Assembly: GCF_026719705.1 (NCBI RefSeq)
Contig: NZ_JAPPRR010000001.1
Location: 434,001 to 498,000 of the forward strand
Direction of reading: 5' to 3'
DNA from: Pseudokordiimonas caeni
Lineage (GTDB): Bacteria; Pseudomonadota; Alphaproteobacteria; Sphingomonadales; Kordiimonadaceae
DNA: 64,000 bases
Shown: positions 8,621 to 17,279 of the stretch, piece after piece
Layout of the letters: each line of letters begins with the position of its first letter
Numbering within the stretch: the first letter of the stretch is position 1
Position numbers and translations under genes: made by a program
Notes under the pieces: generated by a model
Seen by the model: the letters and a program-made list of their open reading frames with translations, nothing else
What the model was told of the DNA's origin: nothing
Databases searched by the model: none

Positions 8621-9820
8621 TCAGGCTGCGGGCATGGATGGCTTGCGCCGCCTGAGCCAACGCACGATGGGCAGGCGGGGGATGAGGTCGATGATCTTGA
8701 AGAAGCCGTCGAGCGGATGCTGCCCGCACTTGTAGGCGAACACATAGAAGCACCGGAAGCCAATCGTCAGATAGACGGCGAGCACCGGCCACAGCACATA
8801 TCCCGGCGGGAACGATGTGACGTTCGAGCCGAACTCCAGAAGCTTGAACATCAGGATCAGGAGCGACAGCCCGATCACAATACCCGAGGCCGAGGCCCGG
8901 CGGGGCGGCGGGGCGGCAATTGCAACAGCCAGGAAGGGCAATACCAGCGGCAACAGGCCGAGGATGATGCGGCGCTGGCTTTCGCCACTCGCGGCGCGGC
9001 GCTCGATATCCGGGGTCTTGCCGCTTTGCGCCATCGAGATCAGCTCGGCAAGTGTGCGTTCCTTCTCGGTGCCACCGCGATTGCGGAAGTCCTCGATAAG
9101 CGGCAGGGGAACGGCGATATCATGCTGGTCGAAGGTGAGGAGTCCGGGCTGCGGCCAGTCACTGATGCCGGCGGTGAAAATCTGCCCGTCTTCAAGCCGC
9201 AGGATCACCACCGTGTCGTTCGATGACCGCAGGAATTGGCCGGATTTTGCCGCTGCGACGACCTCGGCGCCGTTTGCGCTGTGCTCATACAGAAAAATGT
9301 CCGACAGCATGCCGGTGTTGCGGTCGAAAGACTGCGCCCGCATTGTCGTGCCTTTGCCGAGCGACACGAACTCAGCAAGCTGGATCGACCGGCCGAAGGC
9401 CCCGATGCTGGCCTTGAAGGTCAGCTCGCGGTAGGCAAATTCGCTGTGCGGCTGGACATAGCTGACCAGCGCGAAATTGACGATGGTCATCAGCACACCG
9501 AAAACCATCGGCATGCGCAGCAGTTGCCACGGGCTGAAACGGCAGGCCAGCATGGCCGCCATTTCCTGCTGCATGGCGATCCGCCGGTAAGCCAGCAGGA
9601 TGCCGAGAAGCAGGCTGATCGGTGCACCGAACACGGCATATTCGGGCACCATATAGACCAGCAGGTCGAACACCACCTTCAGCGGGCCGCCTTCATTGAG
9701 CGTGAACTGGAACAGCCGGAGCATCTTGTCGAGCAGCAACAGAAGGATGGTCAACGCCATTGTCGCTGCCATCGGCGTGAAAATCTGTCGCGCGATATAC
9801 CGGTCGAGAGAGGGGACCAT
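8621..9820 (-). CDS. lptF: LptF/LptG-family permease of the LPS export ABC transporter
   Basis: A 399-residue protein of the YjgP/YjgQ family: three N-terminal transmembrane helices (DRYIARQIFTPMAATMAL; YMVPEYAVFGAPISLLLGI), a periplasmic beta-jellyroll (about residues 130-260), then three C-terminal helices (RRIILGLLPLVLPFLAVAIA; SGIVIGLSLLILMFKLLEFG). LptF and LptG form the inner-membrane part of LptB2FG, which extracts LPS and hands it to LptC. Start: ATG 9820 preceded by AGAAG. Usually lptF and lptG are adjacent; here only one permease gene is present, so the F versus G label is tentative and the partner must be elsewhere. Confidence 0.8.
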   Translation of the reverse strand: MVPSLDRYIARQIFTPMAATMALTILLLLLDKMLRLFQFTLNEGGPLKVVFDLLVYMVPEYAVFGAPISLLLGILLAYRRIAMQQEMAAMLACRFSPWQLLRMPMVFGVLMTIVNFALVSYVQPHSEFAYRELTFKASIGAFGRSIQLAEFVSLGKGTTMRAQSFDRNTGMLSDIFLYEHSANGAEVVAAAKSGQFLRSSNDTVVILRLEDGQIFTAGISDWPQPGLLTFDQHDIAVPLPLIEDFRNRGGTEKERTLAELISMAQSGKTPDIERRAASGESQRRIILGLLPLVLPFLAVAIAAPPPRRASASGIVIGLSLLILMFKLLEFGSNVTSFPPGYVLWPVLAVYLTIGFRCFYVFAYKCGQHPLDGFFKIIDLIPRLPIVRWLRRRKPSMPAA

Positions 9821-9995
9821 GGTTTCTTCTGATTGGCCGGGCTTGTGCCCGATGATTGCTCTGCCGCCTTTCATGGCAAAAAAAGCCGGATGGGTCGATA
9901 GAAACGAGGGGGGCGCCGGAATTTTTCTCAAGGCCGCTTGTCAAGCGCGCGTCTGCCGCACCAGAATGCGCTTCTTTTCCAGAAAGGACATTTCA

Positions 9996-10346
9996 ATGAC
10001 CAGCATGATCAGGCTTCAAACCCACGGTGAAGGCGAAAGCGCGCCGATTGCAGCCGAAAAGCTGATTTCGGGCACGCCGACCGGTACGGTGGACAATCAA
10101 TATGTCAACAAGGCGGGCAATTTCTTCTGCGGGGTGTGGAGTTCCGACGCCGGTATCTGGCGCATTTCCTACACGGAAGACGAGCTTTGCACGATCATCG
10201 AAGGCGAAGCGATTGTCACCGATGCCGTCGGCAATGCCGAGCGGGTGAAAGCCGGAGACACATTTGTCATTCCGGCCGGCTTTGAAGGCACATGGGAAAC
10301 TGTCGGGTCGGTCCGCAAATTCTATGCGATCTACGAAGCAGCCTGA
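9996..10346 (+). CDS. Small single-domain cupin protein
   Basis: A 116-residue cytosolic cupin. The pattern GVWSSDAGIWRISYTEDELCTIIEGEAIVTDAVGN, then VKAGDTFVIPAGFEGTWETV, is that of the DUF861-type cupins related to (S)-ureidoglycine aminohydrolase; these carry few metal-binding histidines, and none of the typical HxH is seen here. Catalytic role unknown. Start: ATG 9996 preceded by AAAGGA at 8 bases. It is divergent from lptF and converges on the histidine kinase gene with 5 bases between stops. Confidence 0.8.
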   Translation: MTSMIRLQTHGEGESAPIAAEKLISGTPTGTVDNQYVNKAGNFFCGVWSSDAGIWRISYTEDELCTIIEGEAIVTDAVGNAERVKAGDTFVIPAGFEGTWETVGSVRKFYAIYEAA

Positions 10347-10351
10347 GGGGC

Positions 10352-11491
10352 CTAGATCACCTCTGCCGGTACCGGTTCGCCGCCATTTTCCGCCGTCGCC
10401 GGATCGTGCAACGGCAGGCAGATCACCACGACTGTGCCGGTGCCGGGGGTGGAATCGATCGACAGCGTGCCATCCAGCGCCCGCACCAGCCGGTCGGCGA
10501 GGCTGAGGCCAAGCCCGATGCCCTCGCTGCGGCGGGCGAGATGGCCGCTGACTTGCGAGAAAGGCTCCAGCGCCCTTGCGATTTCCGCCTCGCTCATGCC
10601 GGACCCTGTATCTTCCACGCGGACCTTCAGCTTGTTGCCTGCGCGTGCCACATCGATGCGGACCCGGCCTTCGGGGCGGTTGAATTTCACCGCGTTCGAA
10701 ATCAGGTTCAGCATGATCTGGCGGATCGCGCGTTCGTCGCTCGTGATAAGGCTGACCTTGATATTCTGTTCGATGGTCAGTGAACGGGAACTGATGAAGG
10801 GCGCACAGTATTCAAGCGCGCCCTCGACCACCTTTTCGATATCGCATGGCTCGGAGCGCAACTGCATCTCGCCGGAATCGAGCCGCGACAGATCGAGGAT
10901 ATCGTTGATGATATGGAGGAGGTGCGTGCCGCTGCGTTCAATGGTTTCGAGATAGTCCTTGCGCTGTTCCGGCGTCGTTGGAAACTCGTCATTCTTCAGG
11001 ATCTGGGCAAAGCCGATCACGGCATTGAGCGGGGTGCGAAGTTCATGACTCATGGATGCCAGAAATACGGCCTTGGCATGATAGGCTTCCTCCGCCTGTC
11101 GGATTTTTTCCTTGAGGGCCGCCTGGGTCTGTTTCCTCAGCTCCACTTCGGTATCCAGCATCACCAGCGCCTTGATCCAGCTAAAGAGCCCGATGCCGAC
11201 AAGGATGGTGCCGGGGGCAAAGCCAAAAAGCATGATCAGGAGTTCATTCTCGCCGGGCGCAGCGAGGCCGAGCCAGCGACCGAACGGGACGATCTCTTCG
11301 GACATGTCGAGGAAGGCGGCGACAACGGTGATGAAGATGCCGGTCGATATCAACCAGTAGCCAACCTTGCCGAGCGTCTTCGGGTGAGGGCGCGTGAGGA
11401 AGGTGATGGACATGAAGCTGACGCCGGCCAGAAGCGCCACATCACACAGAAAACGGCTGAAGGAGTAAAAAAGATCCGATTCCGGGGTCAT
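10352..11491 (-). CDS. Orphan membrane sensor histidine kinase
   Basis: A 379-residue kinase with about three N-terminal hydrophobic segments (near residues 12-32, 44-62 and 80-105), a short coiled coil (VELRKQTQAALKEKIRQAEE), then HisKA with the phosphoacceptor in FLASMSHELRTPLNAVIGFA and an ATPase domain with N box LNLISNAVKFN, G1 VEDTGSGMS and G2 GIGLGLSLADRLV. No response regulator gene adjoins it, so its partner is elsewhere. There is no obvious extracytoplasmic sensor, so it may sense membrane state or act through the helices. It is divergent from the enoyl-CoA hydratase gene. Confidence 0.9.
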   Translation of the reverse strand: MTPESDLFYSFSRFLCDVALLAGVSFMSITFLTRPHPKTLGKVGYWLISTGIFITVVAAFLDMSEEIVPFGRWLGLAAPGENELLIMLFGFAPGTILVGIGLFSWIKALVMLDTEVELRKQTQAALKEKIRQAEEAYHAKAVFLASMSHELRTPLNAVIGFAQILKNDEFPTTPEQRKDYLETIERSGTHLLHIINDILDLSRLDSGEMQLRSEPCDIEKVVEGALEYCAPFISSRSLTIEQNIKVSLITSDERAIRQIMLNLISNAVKFNRPEGRVRIDVARAGNKLKVRVEDTGSGMSEAEIARALEPFSQVSGHLARRSEGIGLGLSLADRLVRALDGTLSIDSTPGTGTVVVICLPLHDPATAENGGEPVPAEVI

Positions 11492-11662
11492 ACAAAAGTC
11501 GCCTTCTTCGCGAACGATACGCTATTCGCACAAATTTCAACCATGGCGTATAAAAGTGAACAACTTATTGACTTGCAAGAGTTACATGCGTGCTAGGCAG
11601 GGGCTGGGGCATCTGCTAATGCTGGCCGCTGTATAGTGAGTGCCATGCGGAGGGACGAGGTC

Positions 11663-12421
11663 ATGAGCGAGCATATTCTGGTCGATGTCAAAGACAAGGT
11701 GATGACCATCACCTTCAACCGCCCCGACAAGAAAAATGCCCTGACCCATGCCATGTATCAGGCGATCAACAGCGCCATCGAACGCGCCAATACGGACAAG
11801 ACCGTCCGGGCGGTGCTGTTTCTGGGTGCCGGTGGGGTTTTCACGGCGGGCAATGACCTGATGGATTTCAGAGACAAGCCACCGCTTGGCCCTGATGCGC
11901 CGGTATCGCGCTTCCTGCAGAATATGCTCAAGGCCGAAAAGCCCATCGTGGCGGCGGTTGGTGGCGTGGCTGTGGGCGTGGGCCTGACCATGCTGCTGCA
12001 CTGCGACCTTGTGATCGGTTCGAAATCGGCGCGCCTGAGCGCACCCTTCGTTGACCTCGCCCTTGTGCCTGAGGCAGGGTCGAGCCTTCTGTTGCCGCGC
12101 ACCATAGGGCATGCGCTGGCCTCTGATATGTTTTTCACCGGCCGGGTGCTGAGTGCGGAAGAAGCGCTTGCTGTCGGCATCCTGTCGCGCCTTTATGAAG
12201 ACGCTGATCTGGAGGGCGAAGCCCGCAAGCTTGCCCTGTCGCTCGCGCGCAAGGCGCCCGACGCGATCCGCCTGACGCGCCGCCTGATGCGCGGTGACCG
12301 GGCAGACGTGGCAAAGCGCATGGCCGAAGAGGGCGAGCTTTTCGCGCGCCAGCTTGTCTCCAAGGAGATGAAAGAAGCCATCCAGGCTTTCCTCGAGAAA
12401 CGGGCCCCCGACTTTGGCTGA
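11663..12421 (+). CDS. Enoyl-CoA hydratase/isomerase (crotonase family)
   Basis: A 252-residue crotonase. The oxyanion-hole regions FLGAGGVFTAGNDLMDF and VAAVGGVAVGVGLTMLLHCDL are clear, and FVDLALVPEAGSSLLLPRTIG carries the glutamate position used by hydratases. It should act on an enoyl-CoA in fatty-acid or side-chain degradation; the exact substrate is open. Start: ATG 11663 with GGAGG and GAGG upstream; the ATG at 11636 is preceded by no ribosome site. The stop codon lies 4 bases before the AmgK-like gene, so the two are probably co-transcribed although I see no metabolic link. Confidence 0.88.
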   Translation: MSEHILVDVKDKVMTITFNRPDKKNALTHAMYQAINSAIERANTDKTVRAVLFLGAGGVFTAGNDLMDFRDKPPLGPDAPVSRFLQNMLKAEKPIVAAVGGVAVGVGLTMLLHCDLVIGSKSARLSAPFVDLALVPEAGSSLLLPRTIGHALASDMFFTGRVLSAEEALAVGILSRLYEDADLEGEARKLALSLARKAPDAIRLTRRLMRGDRADVAKRMAEEGELFARQLVSKEMKEAIQAFLEKRAPDFG

Positions 12422-12425
12422 AACG

Positions 12426-13436
12426 ATGCCGGACGTTCCCGTCCGTTCTGAAATGGCGGATCGGCTGCTCGCGGCTGCGGGATGGTCGGACGCTGCACGT
12501 CACCCCTTGCCGGGGGACGCGTCGGCGCGGCGTTACATTCGCCTGACACGGGACGGTGCAAGCCGCATGCTCGTGGATGCGCCGCCGGGGCGCGAGGATC
12601 TGGGTAAATATCTGCGCCTCAACCGTCATCTGGCATCGCTCGGCCTGCGCGTGCCGGCGATCCATGCTGTGGATGAAGCGTCCGGTTTCGCGCTTATCGA
12701 AGATTTTGGCGATGCCACCTTTACCCGGTTGCTGGCAGCGGGCGAAGCGGAAGCCAGCCTATATGACCGCGCCACCGATGTGCTCGTTCGCCTGCAGCAG
12801 GCGCCAGGGGCGACCGATGTGGCGGCGCCTCCTTATGATGACGAACTGCTTCTGGAAGAAGCCGGGCGCTGCGCGCTCTGGTACCTGCCGCTCGTCCTCG
12901 GGCGCGACCTGACAGCTTCGGAGCGCGCCGATTTCGATGCCGTATGGCGCCGCACGCTCGGCGATATCCGTGATTGCCGCGATGTGCTTGTGTACCGCGA
13001 CTTCCATGTCGACAATCTGATGATTGTGGACGGGCCGAACGGGCCGGAGGTTGGCCTTCTGGACTTTCAGGATGCGGTGATCGGCCACCCGGCCTATGAC
13101 CTTGCCTCACTGATTGAAGACGCGCGGCGCGATCTGGCGCCAGCGACGCGCGAACGGGTGCTTGCCCGCTATCGTGCCGCGATGGATGTGGGGGCGGACG
13201 AACTGGCCGAGAAGGTCGCGATCCTCGGGGCGCAGCGCCACACCAAGATCCTTGGCCTTTTCGTGCGGCTGAGCCGCCGGGACGGCAAGCATGGCTACCT
13301 GCCACATATCCCGCGGCTGCAGCGGCAACTGGCCGGCGCCCTGCAGCACCCGGCGCTTTCCGAGGTTGCCCGCATGATGCGCGAGATCGCCCCCGGATAT
13401 GAAAGCATCAGCGTGACGCCGCCTAGTGGCTCATGA
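12426..13436 (+). CDS. amgK: AmgK-like N-acetylmuramate/N-acetylglucosamine anomeric kinase
   Basis: A 336-residue phosphotransferase of the aminoglycoside-kinase fold. The N-lobe has PLPGDASARRYIRLTR and IEDFGDATFTRLL; the catalytic loop is VYRDFHVDNLMI and the metal-binding segment LDFQDAVIGHPAYDLASL. These match AmgK, which phosphorylates the anomeric position of MurNAc/GlcNAc so that MurU can make UDP-MurNAc during wall recycling. MurU is normally the next gene, but here a Usp gene follows on the other strand. Start: ATG 12426; a TTG at 12414 would overlap the hydratase. The 3' end overlaps the convergent Usp gene by 14 bases. Confidence 0.75.
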   Translation: MPDVPVRSEMADRLLAAAGWSDAARHPLPGDASARRYIRLTRDGASRMLVDAPPGREDLGKYLRLNRHLASLGLRVPAIHAVDEASGFALIEDFGDATFTRLLAAGEAEASLYDRATDVLVRLQQAPGATDVAAPPYDDELLLEEAGRCALWYLPLVLGRDLTASERADFDAVWRRTLGDIRDCRDVLVYRDFHVDNLMIVDGPNGPEVGLLDFQDAVIGHPAYDLASLIEDARRDLAPATRERVLARYRAAMDVGADELAEKVAILGAQRHTKILGLFVRLSRRDGKHGYLPHIPRLQRQLAGALQHPALSEVARMMREIAPGYESISVTPPSGS

Positions 13437-14283
13437 AGATCGGCAAGTCGCTGTTGCCGACGAGCCATTTGGTGACCCCGCCAAGGATCAGCTCCCGCCA
13501 GCGGGCGTGCGAATAGGCACCGATCACCATCAGGTCCGCCCCTTCCTTGTGGGCGGCGCTCAGGATTTGTTCGCCAATGTTGCCGCCTGTGTCTGAAGGG
13601 GTCAGGGTTTTCGCCTTTATCCCGTGTTGGGCCAGATAATCGGCGATGGCATTCACGTCTGGCCGGTCGGGGTCCGGGTCACCGATCTGCAACAAGGTCA
13701 CCTTTTCAGCGTCCACCAGAAGCGGCAGGGCAGCCCCCACGGCCCGCGCGCCCTCGGCCCGGCCGTTCCAGGCGATCAGGATATGCCGGCCGATGTCGCC
13801 GCTCGCCTTGGTGGCTTTCGGCACCATCAGGAGCGGACGGCCCGAGCGGAACAACAGGTCATGGAACACGTCGGCGGCGTCCGCCCCCATGCCTTCGGGC
13901 CCGTCGCATACCGAAAGATCGGACGTGCGGGCGCGGCGGCCGGCGTGATCGGCAATCTGACCGACGGCGACCTGCCAGCGTGCGGTGGCGCTTTCGGCGG
14001 TTGCCGTATCCTTCAGCGGGATGGCGGCAGCCTCAAGCGCCTGCGTGAAGCGGGTATAGCCGTCGTCGGCATCCGCCTTGCCCGAGGCTTCGGCAGCATC
14101 GCACAGTTCCTGTATCATCACGGCACTCATCCCTTCGCCGGTGTAGGGCACAGCGGCGCGCGGGTCAGGGCGGATGAAAAGCCCGGTCAACATCGCCCGG
14201 TTGCGGCGCGCGAGTGCTGCTGCCAGCGTCAGTGTCTGCTGGCCCGGGCAATCGGCGGTCATGGGCAGAATGATGGATTTCAT
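13423..14283 (-). CDS. Universal stress protein, tandem-domain type
   Basis: A 286-residue protein with two UspA-like halves. The N-terminal half (MKSIILPMTADCPGQQTLTL; ATARWQVAVGQIADHAGRRA) is degenerate. The C-terminal half (about 155-286) is a clear Usp fold: HILIAWNGRAEGARAVGAAL, then LMVIGAYSHARWRELILGGV and PIFMSH. The usual G-x2-G-x9-G(S/T) nucleotide motif is altered to GAYSHARWRELILGG, so ATP binding is doubtful. Probable cytoplasmic stress role. Start: ATG 14283 with AGGGGAAG upstream; an upstream in-frame start at 14331 has no such site. Confidence 0.82.
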   Translation of the reverse strand: MKSIILPMTADCPGQQTLTLAAALARRNRAMLTGLFIRPDPRAAVPYTGEGMSAVMIQELCDAAEASGKADADDGYTRFTQALEAAAIPLKDTATAESATARWQVAVGQIADHAGRRARTSDLSVCDGPEGMGADAADVFHDLLFRSGRPLLMVPKATKASGDIGRHILIAWNGRAEGARAVGAALPLLVDAEKVTLLQIGDPDPDRPDVNAIADYLAQHGIKAKTLTPSDTGGNIGEQILSAAHKEGADLMVIGAYSHARWRELILGGVTKWLVGNSDLPIFMSH

Positions 14284-14456
14284 CTTGGCTTCCCCTGTCT
14301 GTTGTTCCTGTCTGCAACTCATGGATGGCAACCCTTTACCCGGGCGGCCGCTCCCTGTAGCTTTCTGAATGCTGACACGGACTTCGGGGGCAGGTTTTGA
14401 TCCCGATCAAATCCGGTTCATCATCCATTCAGCCGCAAGGCCCGAAAGTATAACGC

Positions 14457-14792
14457 ATGATGACGTTTATCCGAAAAATGTGGCTCGCTTTTGTTGCTCT
14501 CGCACTTGTCGCCCCCCTTTCGACTGTCGCTGCCGAGGCGCAGCAGCGCGGTGGCAACCGTGCGCAGACCGAGCAGGACGAAGCGCTTGCCGCACAGAAG
14601 CGCGGCGATGTGCTGCCTTACCACGAGATCAAGAAGCGCACCGAAGCGCAGCTTGGCGGCAAGGTGGTAGGCCAGCGCCTGCGGCACACCAATACGGGCT
14701 GGGTTTACGAGCTTCGGGTCATGGGCCGGGATGGCAAGGTGGCCTTCGTGCTCGTGGATGCGGCCACCGGCAAGATACTCAAGGCACGCTGA
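14457..14792 (+). CDS. Periplasmic PepSY-domain protein
   Basis: A 111-residue exported protein: signal peptide (WLAFVALALVAPLSTVAAEA, cleavage near AEA-QQ), then a PepSY-like domain containing DVLPYHEIKKRTEAQLGGKV, WVYELRVMGRDGKVAFVLVD and the ending ATGKILKAR. PepSY proteins of this size often inhibit or sense periplasmic factors and commonly precede a two-component pair. The response regulator gene begins 13 bases downstream, so this is the first gene of a three-gene operon and may be a target or modulator of the sensor. Start: ATG 14457 or the adjacent ATG 14460. Confidence 0.82.
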   Translation: MMTFIRKMWLAFVALALVAPLSTVAAEAQQRGGNRAQTEQDEALAAQKRGDVLPYHEIKKRTEAQLGGKVVGQRLRHTNTGWVYELRVMGRDGKVAFVLVDAATGKILKAR

Positions 14793-14805
14793 TAGGAGCC
14801 CCCAT

Positions 14806-15492
14806 ATGCGCATCCTGATTGTCGAGGACGATGAAGCACTGGCTCGCCAGATGCGAGACAGCCTTGTGGAAGCGGGCTATGCCGTTGACCACACGGCGGA
14901 CGGCGAGGACGGCCATTTCCTGGGCGATACCGAGCCCTACGACGCCGTGGTGCTTGATCTCGGCCTGCCGGTCCTTGACGGCCACAGTATCCTCAAACGC
15001 TGGCGCAGCGACGGCAAAGTGATGCCCGTCCTGATCCTCACCGCCCGCGATGGCTGGACCGACAAGGTTGAAGGACTGGACGCCGGTGCAGACGATTACC
15101 TGACCAAACCCTTCATGATGGAAGAGTTGCTGGCCCGCCTGCGCGCGCTTATTCGGCGCGCGGCGGGGCAGGCGTCGGCGACGCTCACCATCGGCCCTCT
15201 CACGCTCGATACCCGTTCGGGAAAGGTCAGCGTGGAAGGCAAGGCGGTGAAGCTGACGGCGCAGGAATTCAAACTTCTGGCCTATATGATGCACCATCAG
15301 GGCAAGGTGATTTCACGCACCGAATTGACCGAGCATATCTATGATCAGGATTTCGACCGCGATTCGAACACGATCGAGGTTTTCGTAAACCGTATCCGCA
15401 AGAAGCTCGGGATCGAGATCGTGCATACGGTGCGCGGGCTTGGATACCAACTGGACTGGCAGGGGGAAGGTGCGGGTGCTCGCACGGCTTAG
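14806..15492 (+). CDS. OmpR/PhoP-family response regulator
   Basis: A 228-residue regulator. Receiver domain: MRILIVEDDEALARQM with acidic pocket E-D-D, phosphoacceptor Asp in AVVLDLGLPVLDGHSIL, Thr in VLILTARDG and Lys in DDYLTKPFMMEELLARL. DNA-binding winged helix: LTAQEFKLLAYMMHHQG, NTIEVFVNRIRKKLG and HTVRGLGYQL. Start: ATG 14806 with TAGGAG 8 bases before. It overlaps the kinase gene downstream and follows the PepSY gene, as in PhoP/PhoQ- and FeuP/FeuQ-like operons. Signal and regulon are unknown; Mg2+/envelope sensing is a possibility by family analogy. Confidence 0.93.
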   Translation: MRILIVEDDEALARQMRDSLVEAGYAVDHTADGEDGHFLGDTEPYDAVVLDLGLPVLDGHSILKRWRSDGKVMPVLILTARDGWTDKVEGLDAGADDYLTKPFMMEELLARLRALIRRAAGQASATLTIGPLTLDTRSGKVSVEGKAVKLTAQEFKLLAYMMHHQGKVISRTELTEHIYDQDFDRDSNTIEVFVNRIRKKLGIEIVHTVRGLGYQLDWQGEGAGARTA

Positions 15493-16849
15493 GCACTTTT
15501 TCAGGACACTGACCGGCCGCCTGCTCGTTTCCGCCTTCCTGTGGTCGGCGGTGGCGCTGACGGTGGGCGGTTTTGTCCTGTCTGCTGCCTTCCGGTCCTA
15601 TGTGCTGCAGGATGTGGACGAACGCCTTTCGGTGCTGCTGGACACCCTTGTGGGCTCCAGCGAGGTCGGCCCCGATGGTGTGCTGCGCTTCAACCGGCCG
15701 CTTGTCGACGAACGTTTTGCCACACCCTATTCGGGCCTTTACTGGCAGGTATCAGAAGAGGGTGCGCCGCCGTTCCGGTCGCGGTCCCTGTGGGATTTCG
15801 AGCTTGGCAATGTGCATGCTGACCGTGTCTTCACCCTGCATATCGAGGAAGCTCCGGGGCCGGACGGCCAGCGCCTGAGGGTTGCTGAGCGGGATATCAT
15901 CCTGCCGGAAGCTGACCGTATTTTCCGCTATCAGGTGGCAAGCGACCTGGGCGAGGTGCAGGCCGCTATCGAACGCTTCAACCAACTGCTGCTTCAGGCC
16001 CTGGGGCTCATCATGGGGACGCTGACAGCGGCGCTCGTACTGCAGGTTGCCTATGGCCTGCGCCCACTCAGGACTATTGGCAAAAGTCTGGCCGATGTGC
16101 GGGCGGGCCGCGAGGCGCGATTGCCGGGCGATTGGCCCGCCGACCTGCAGCCGCTGGCTGCCGAGATCAATGCGCTGATCGACCAGAATGAAAAGCTCGT
16201 CGCCCGCGCGCGTACCCATGTGGGCAATCTGGCCCATGCGCTGAAAACGCCGCTCGCCGTGATCCTCAATGAAGCCGACGCCGACAAGAGCACTCGTGGT
16301 GCCACCGTCGGCCGCGCGGCGCGGGATATCAAAAGCCATATCGACCATCACCTGAAACGTGCCCGCATTGCCGGTGGCGGCAGCGGGCCGGGGCTGCCGG
16401 TGCGCGAGCGGCTCGACAAGCTGGCCAAGGCGATTGCCGCCATGCACCGGCACAAGGATATCGAGATGAATGTCGATTGCGCGCCCGCCCTTGGCTTCGA
16501 CGGCGAGCGCGAGGATTTCGACGAAATGCTCGGCAACCTGATGGATAACGCCGGCAAATGGTCGGAAGGCAAGGTTTCGGTCAGTGTCAGGCTTGTGGAG
16601 AAAGACCTGCCACGCCCGATGCTGGAAATCCGGGTGGAAGACGACGGCCCCGGTGTGGCCGAAGATCAGTGGCCCGTCCTTTTCGAGCGCGGACGGCGGC
16701 TGGATGAGCATGTGCAGGGCACGGGCCTTGGCCTCGCCATCGTGCGCGATATCGTCGATATGTATGGCGGTACGGCGTGGCCGGAACATGCCACCCTTGG
16801 CGGGCTTGCCATCGTCTTGCGCCTGCCGGGCAAACTTATCCCTTCCTGA
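15476..16849 (+). CDS. PhoQ-like sensor histidine kinase
   Basis: A 457-residue inner-membrane kinase: helix 1 about residues 15-40 (VSAFLWSAVALTVGGFVLSA), a periplasmic sensor of about 130 residues, helix 2 (LLQALGLIMGTLTAALVLQV), a HAMP-like linker, then H box HVGNLAHALKTPLAVILNEA, N box EMLGNLMDNAGKWSEGKVSV, G1 VEDDGPGVAED and G2 GTGLGLAIVRDIVDMYGG. HALKTPL is typical of the PhoQ group. Start: GTG 15476 behind AGGGGGAAG; GTG 15470 is an alternative. The gene overlaps the regulator gene by 17 bases. Its 3' end overlaps the convergent DUF423 gene by 14 bases. Confidence 0.92.
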   Translation: MLARLRHFFRTLTGRLLVSAFLWSAVALTVGGFVLSAAFRSYVLQDVDERLSVLLDTLVGSSEVGPDGVLRFNRPLVDERFATPYSGLYWQVSEEGAPPFRSRSLWDFELGNVHADRVFTLHIEEAPGPDGQRLRVAERDIILPEADRIFRYQVASDLGEVQAAIERFNQLLLQALGLIMGTLTAALVLQVAYGLRPLRTIGKSLADVRAGREARLPGDWPADLQPLAAEINALIDQNEKLVARARTHVGNLAHALKTPLAVILNEADADKSTRGATVGRAARDIKSHIDHHLKRARIAGGGSGPGLPVRERLDKLAKAIAAMHRHKDIEMNVDCAPALGFDGEREDFDEMLGNLMDNAGKWSEGKVSVSVRLVEKDLPRPMLEIRVEDDGPGVAEDQWPVLFERGRRLDEHVQGTGLGLAIVRDIVDMYGGTAWPEHATLGGLAIVLRLPGKLIPS

Positions 16850-17219
16850 GCACCCCGACCCCGAGCGTCAGCCAACCTGTGATGAAAGCGAGGCCACCAA
16901 GCGGCGTGATCCAGTGCGCGGCGCCCAAGCTGCCGGGGCCATTGAGCGCCAGCCAGTAAAGGCTGCCCGAAAAAGCCAGAATCCCGAACACGAACGCCCA
17001 AACCGAGTAGCCGATCAGGGGGCTTGCCGAAAGCGTGGATGCGAATGCGGCAGCGACCAGCGCGAAGCTGTGCAGATACTGCATGCGAACCGCCATGTCC
17101 CACCAGTCCCTGCCTTTTTCGCTGACGTCAGCAGGCAGTGCATGGCTGCCCGCGGAAGCGGCGAAGGTGGCAAGGGCCGCCAAAAAGGCAGCAAGGGCGA
17201 GTATGCGGCGTGGCATCAT
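16836..17219 (-). CDS. DUF423 (YgdD-like) small membrane protein
   Basis: A 127-residue protein with four predicted membrane segments: an N-terminal signal-like helix (RILALAAFLAALATFAASAG), then GSHAL, MAVRMQYLHSFALVAAAF, and two more helices ending in HWITPLGGLAFITGWLTLG. The AGSHAL and YLHSFALV motifs and the size fit DUF423. Function is not established. Start: ATG 17219 (or the next codon) with TAGGA about 9 bases before. The gene is divergent from gamma-glutamyltransferase. Confidence 0.85.
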   Translation of the reverse strand: MMPRRILALAAFLAALATFAASAGSHALPADVSEKGRDWWDMAVRMQYLHSFALVAAAFASTLSASPLIGYSVWAFVFGILAFSGSLYWLALNGPGSLGAAHWITPLGGLAFITGWLTLGVGVLRKG

Positions 17220-17279
17220 GAGGGGTATCCTATTATCTTTCGACATCGGAGGTTCGTTTAGTTTCGTACAACTTTTATC

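Noticed and set aside
11569-11597. TTGACT with TGCTAG as a promoter of the enoyl-CoA hydratase gene
   Set aside because: The -10 candidate matches the consensus poorly; position is plausible but evidence too weak to list.
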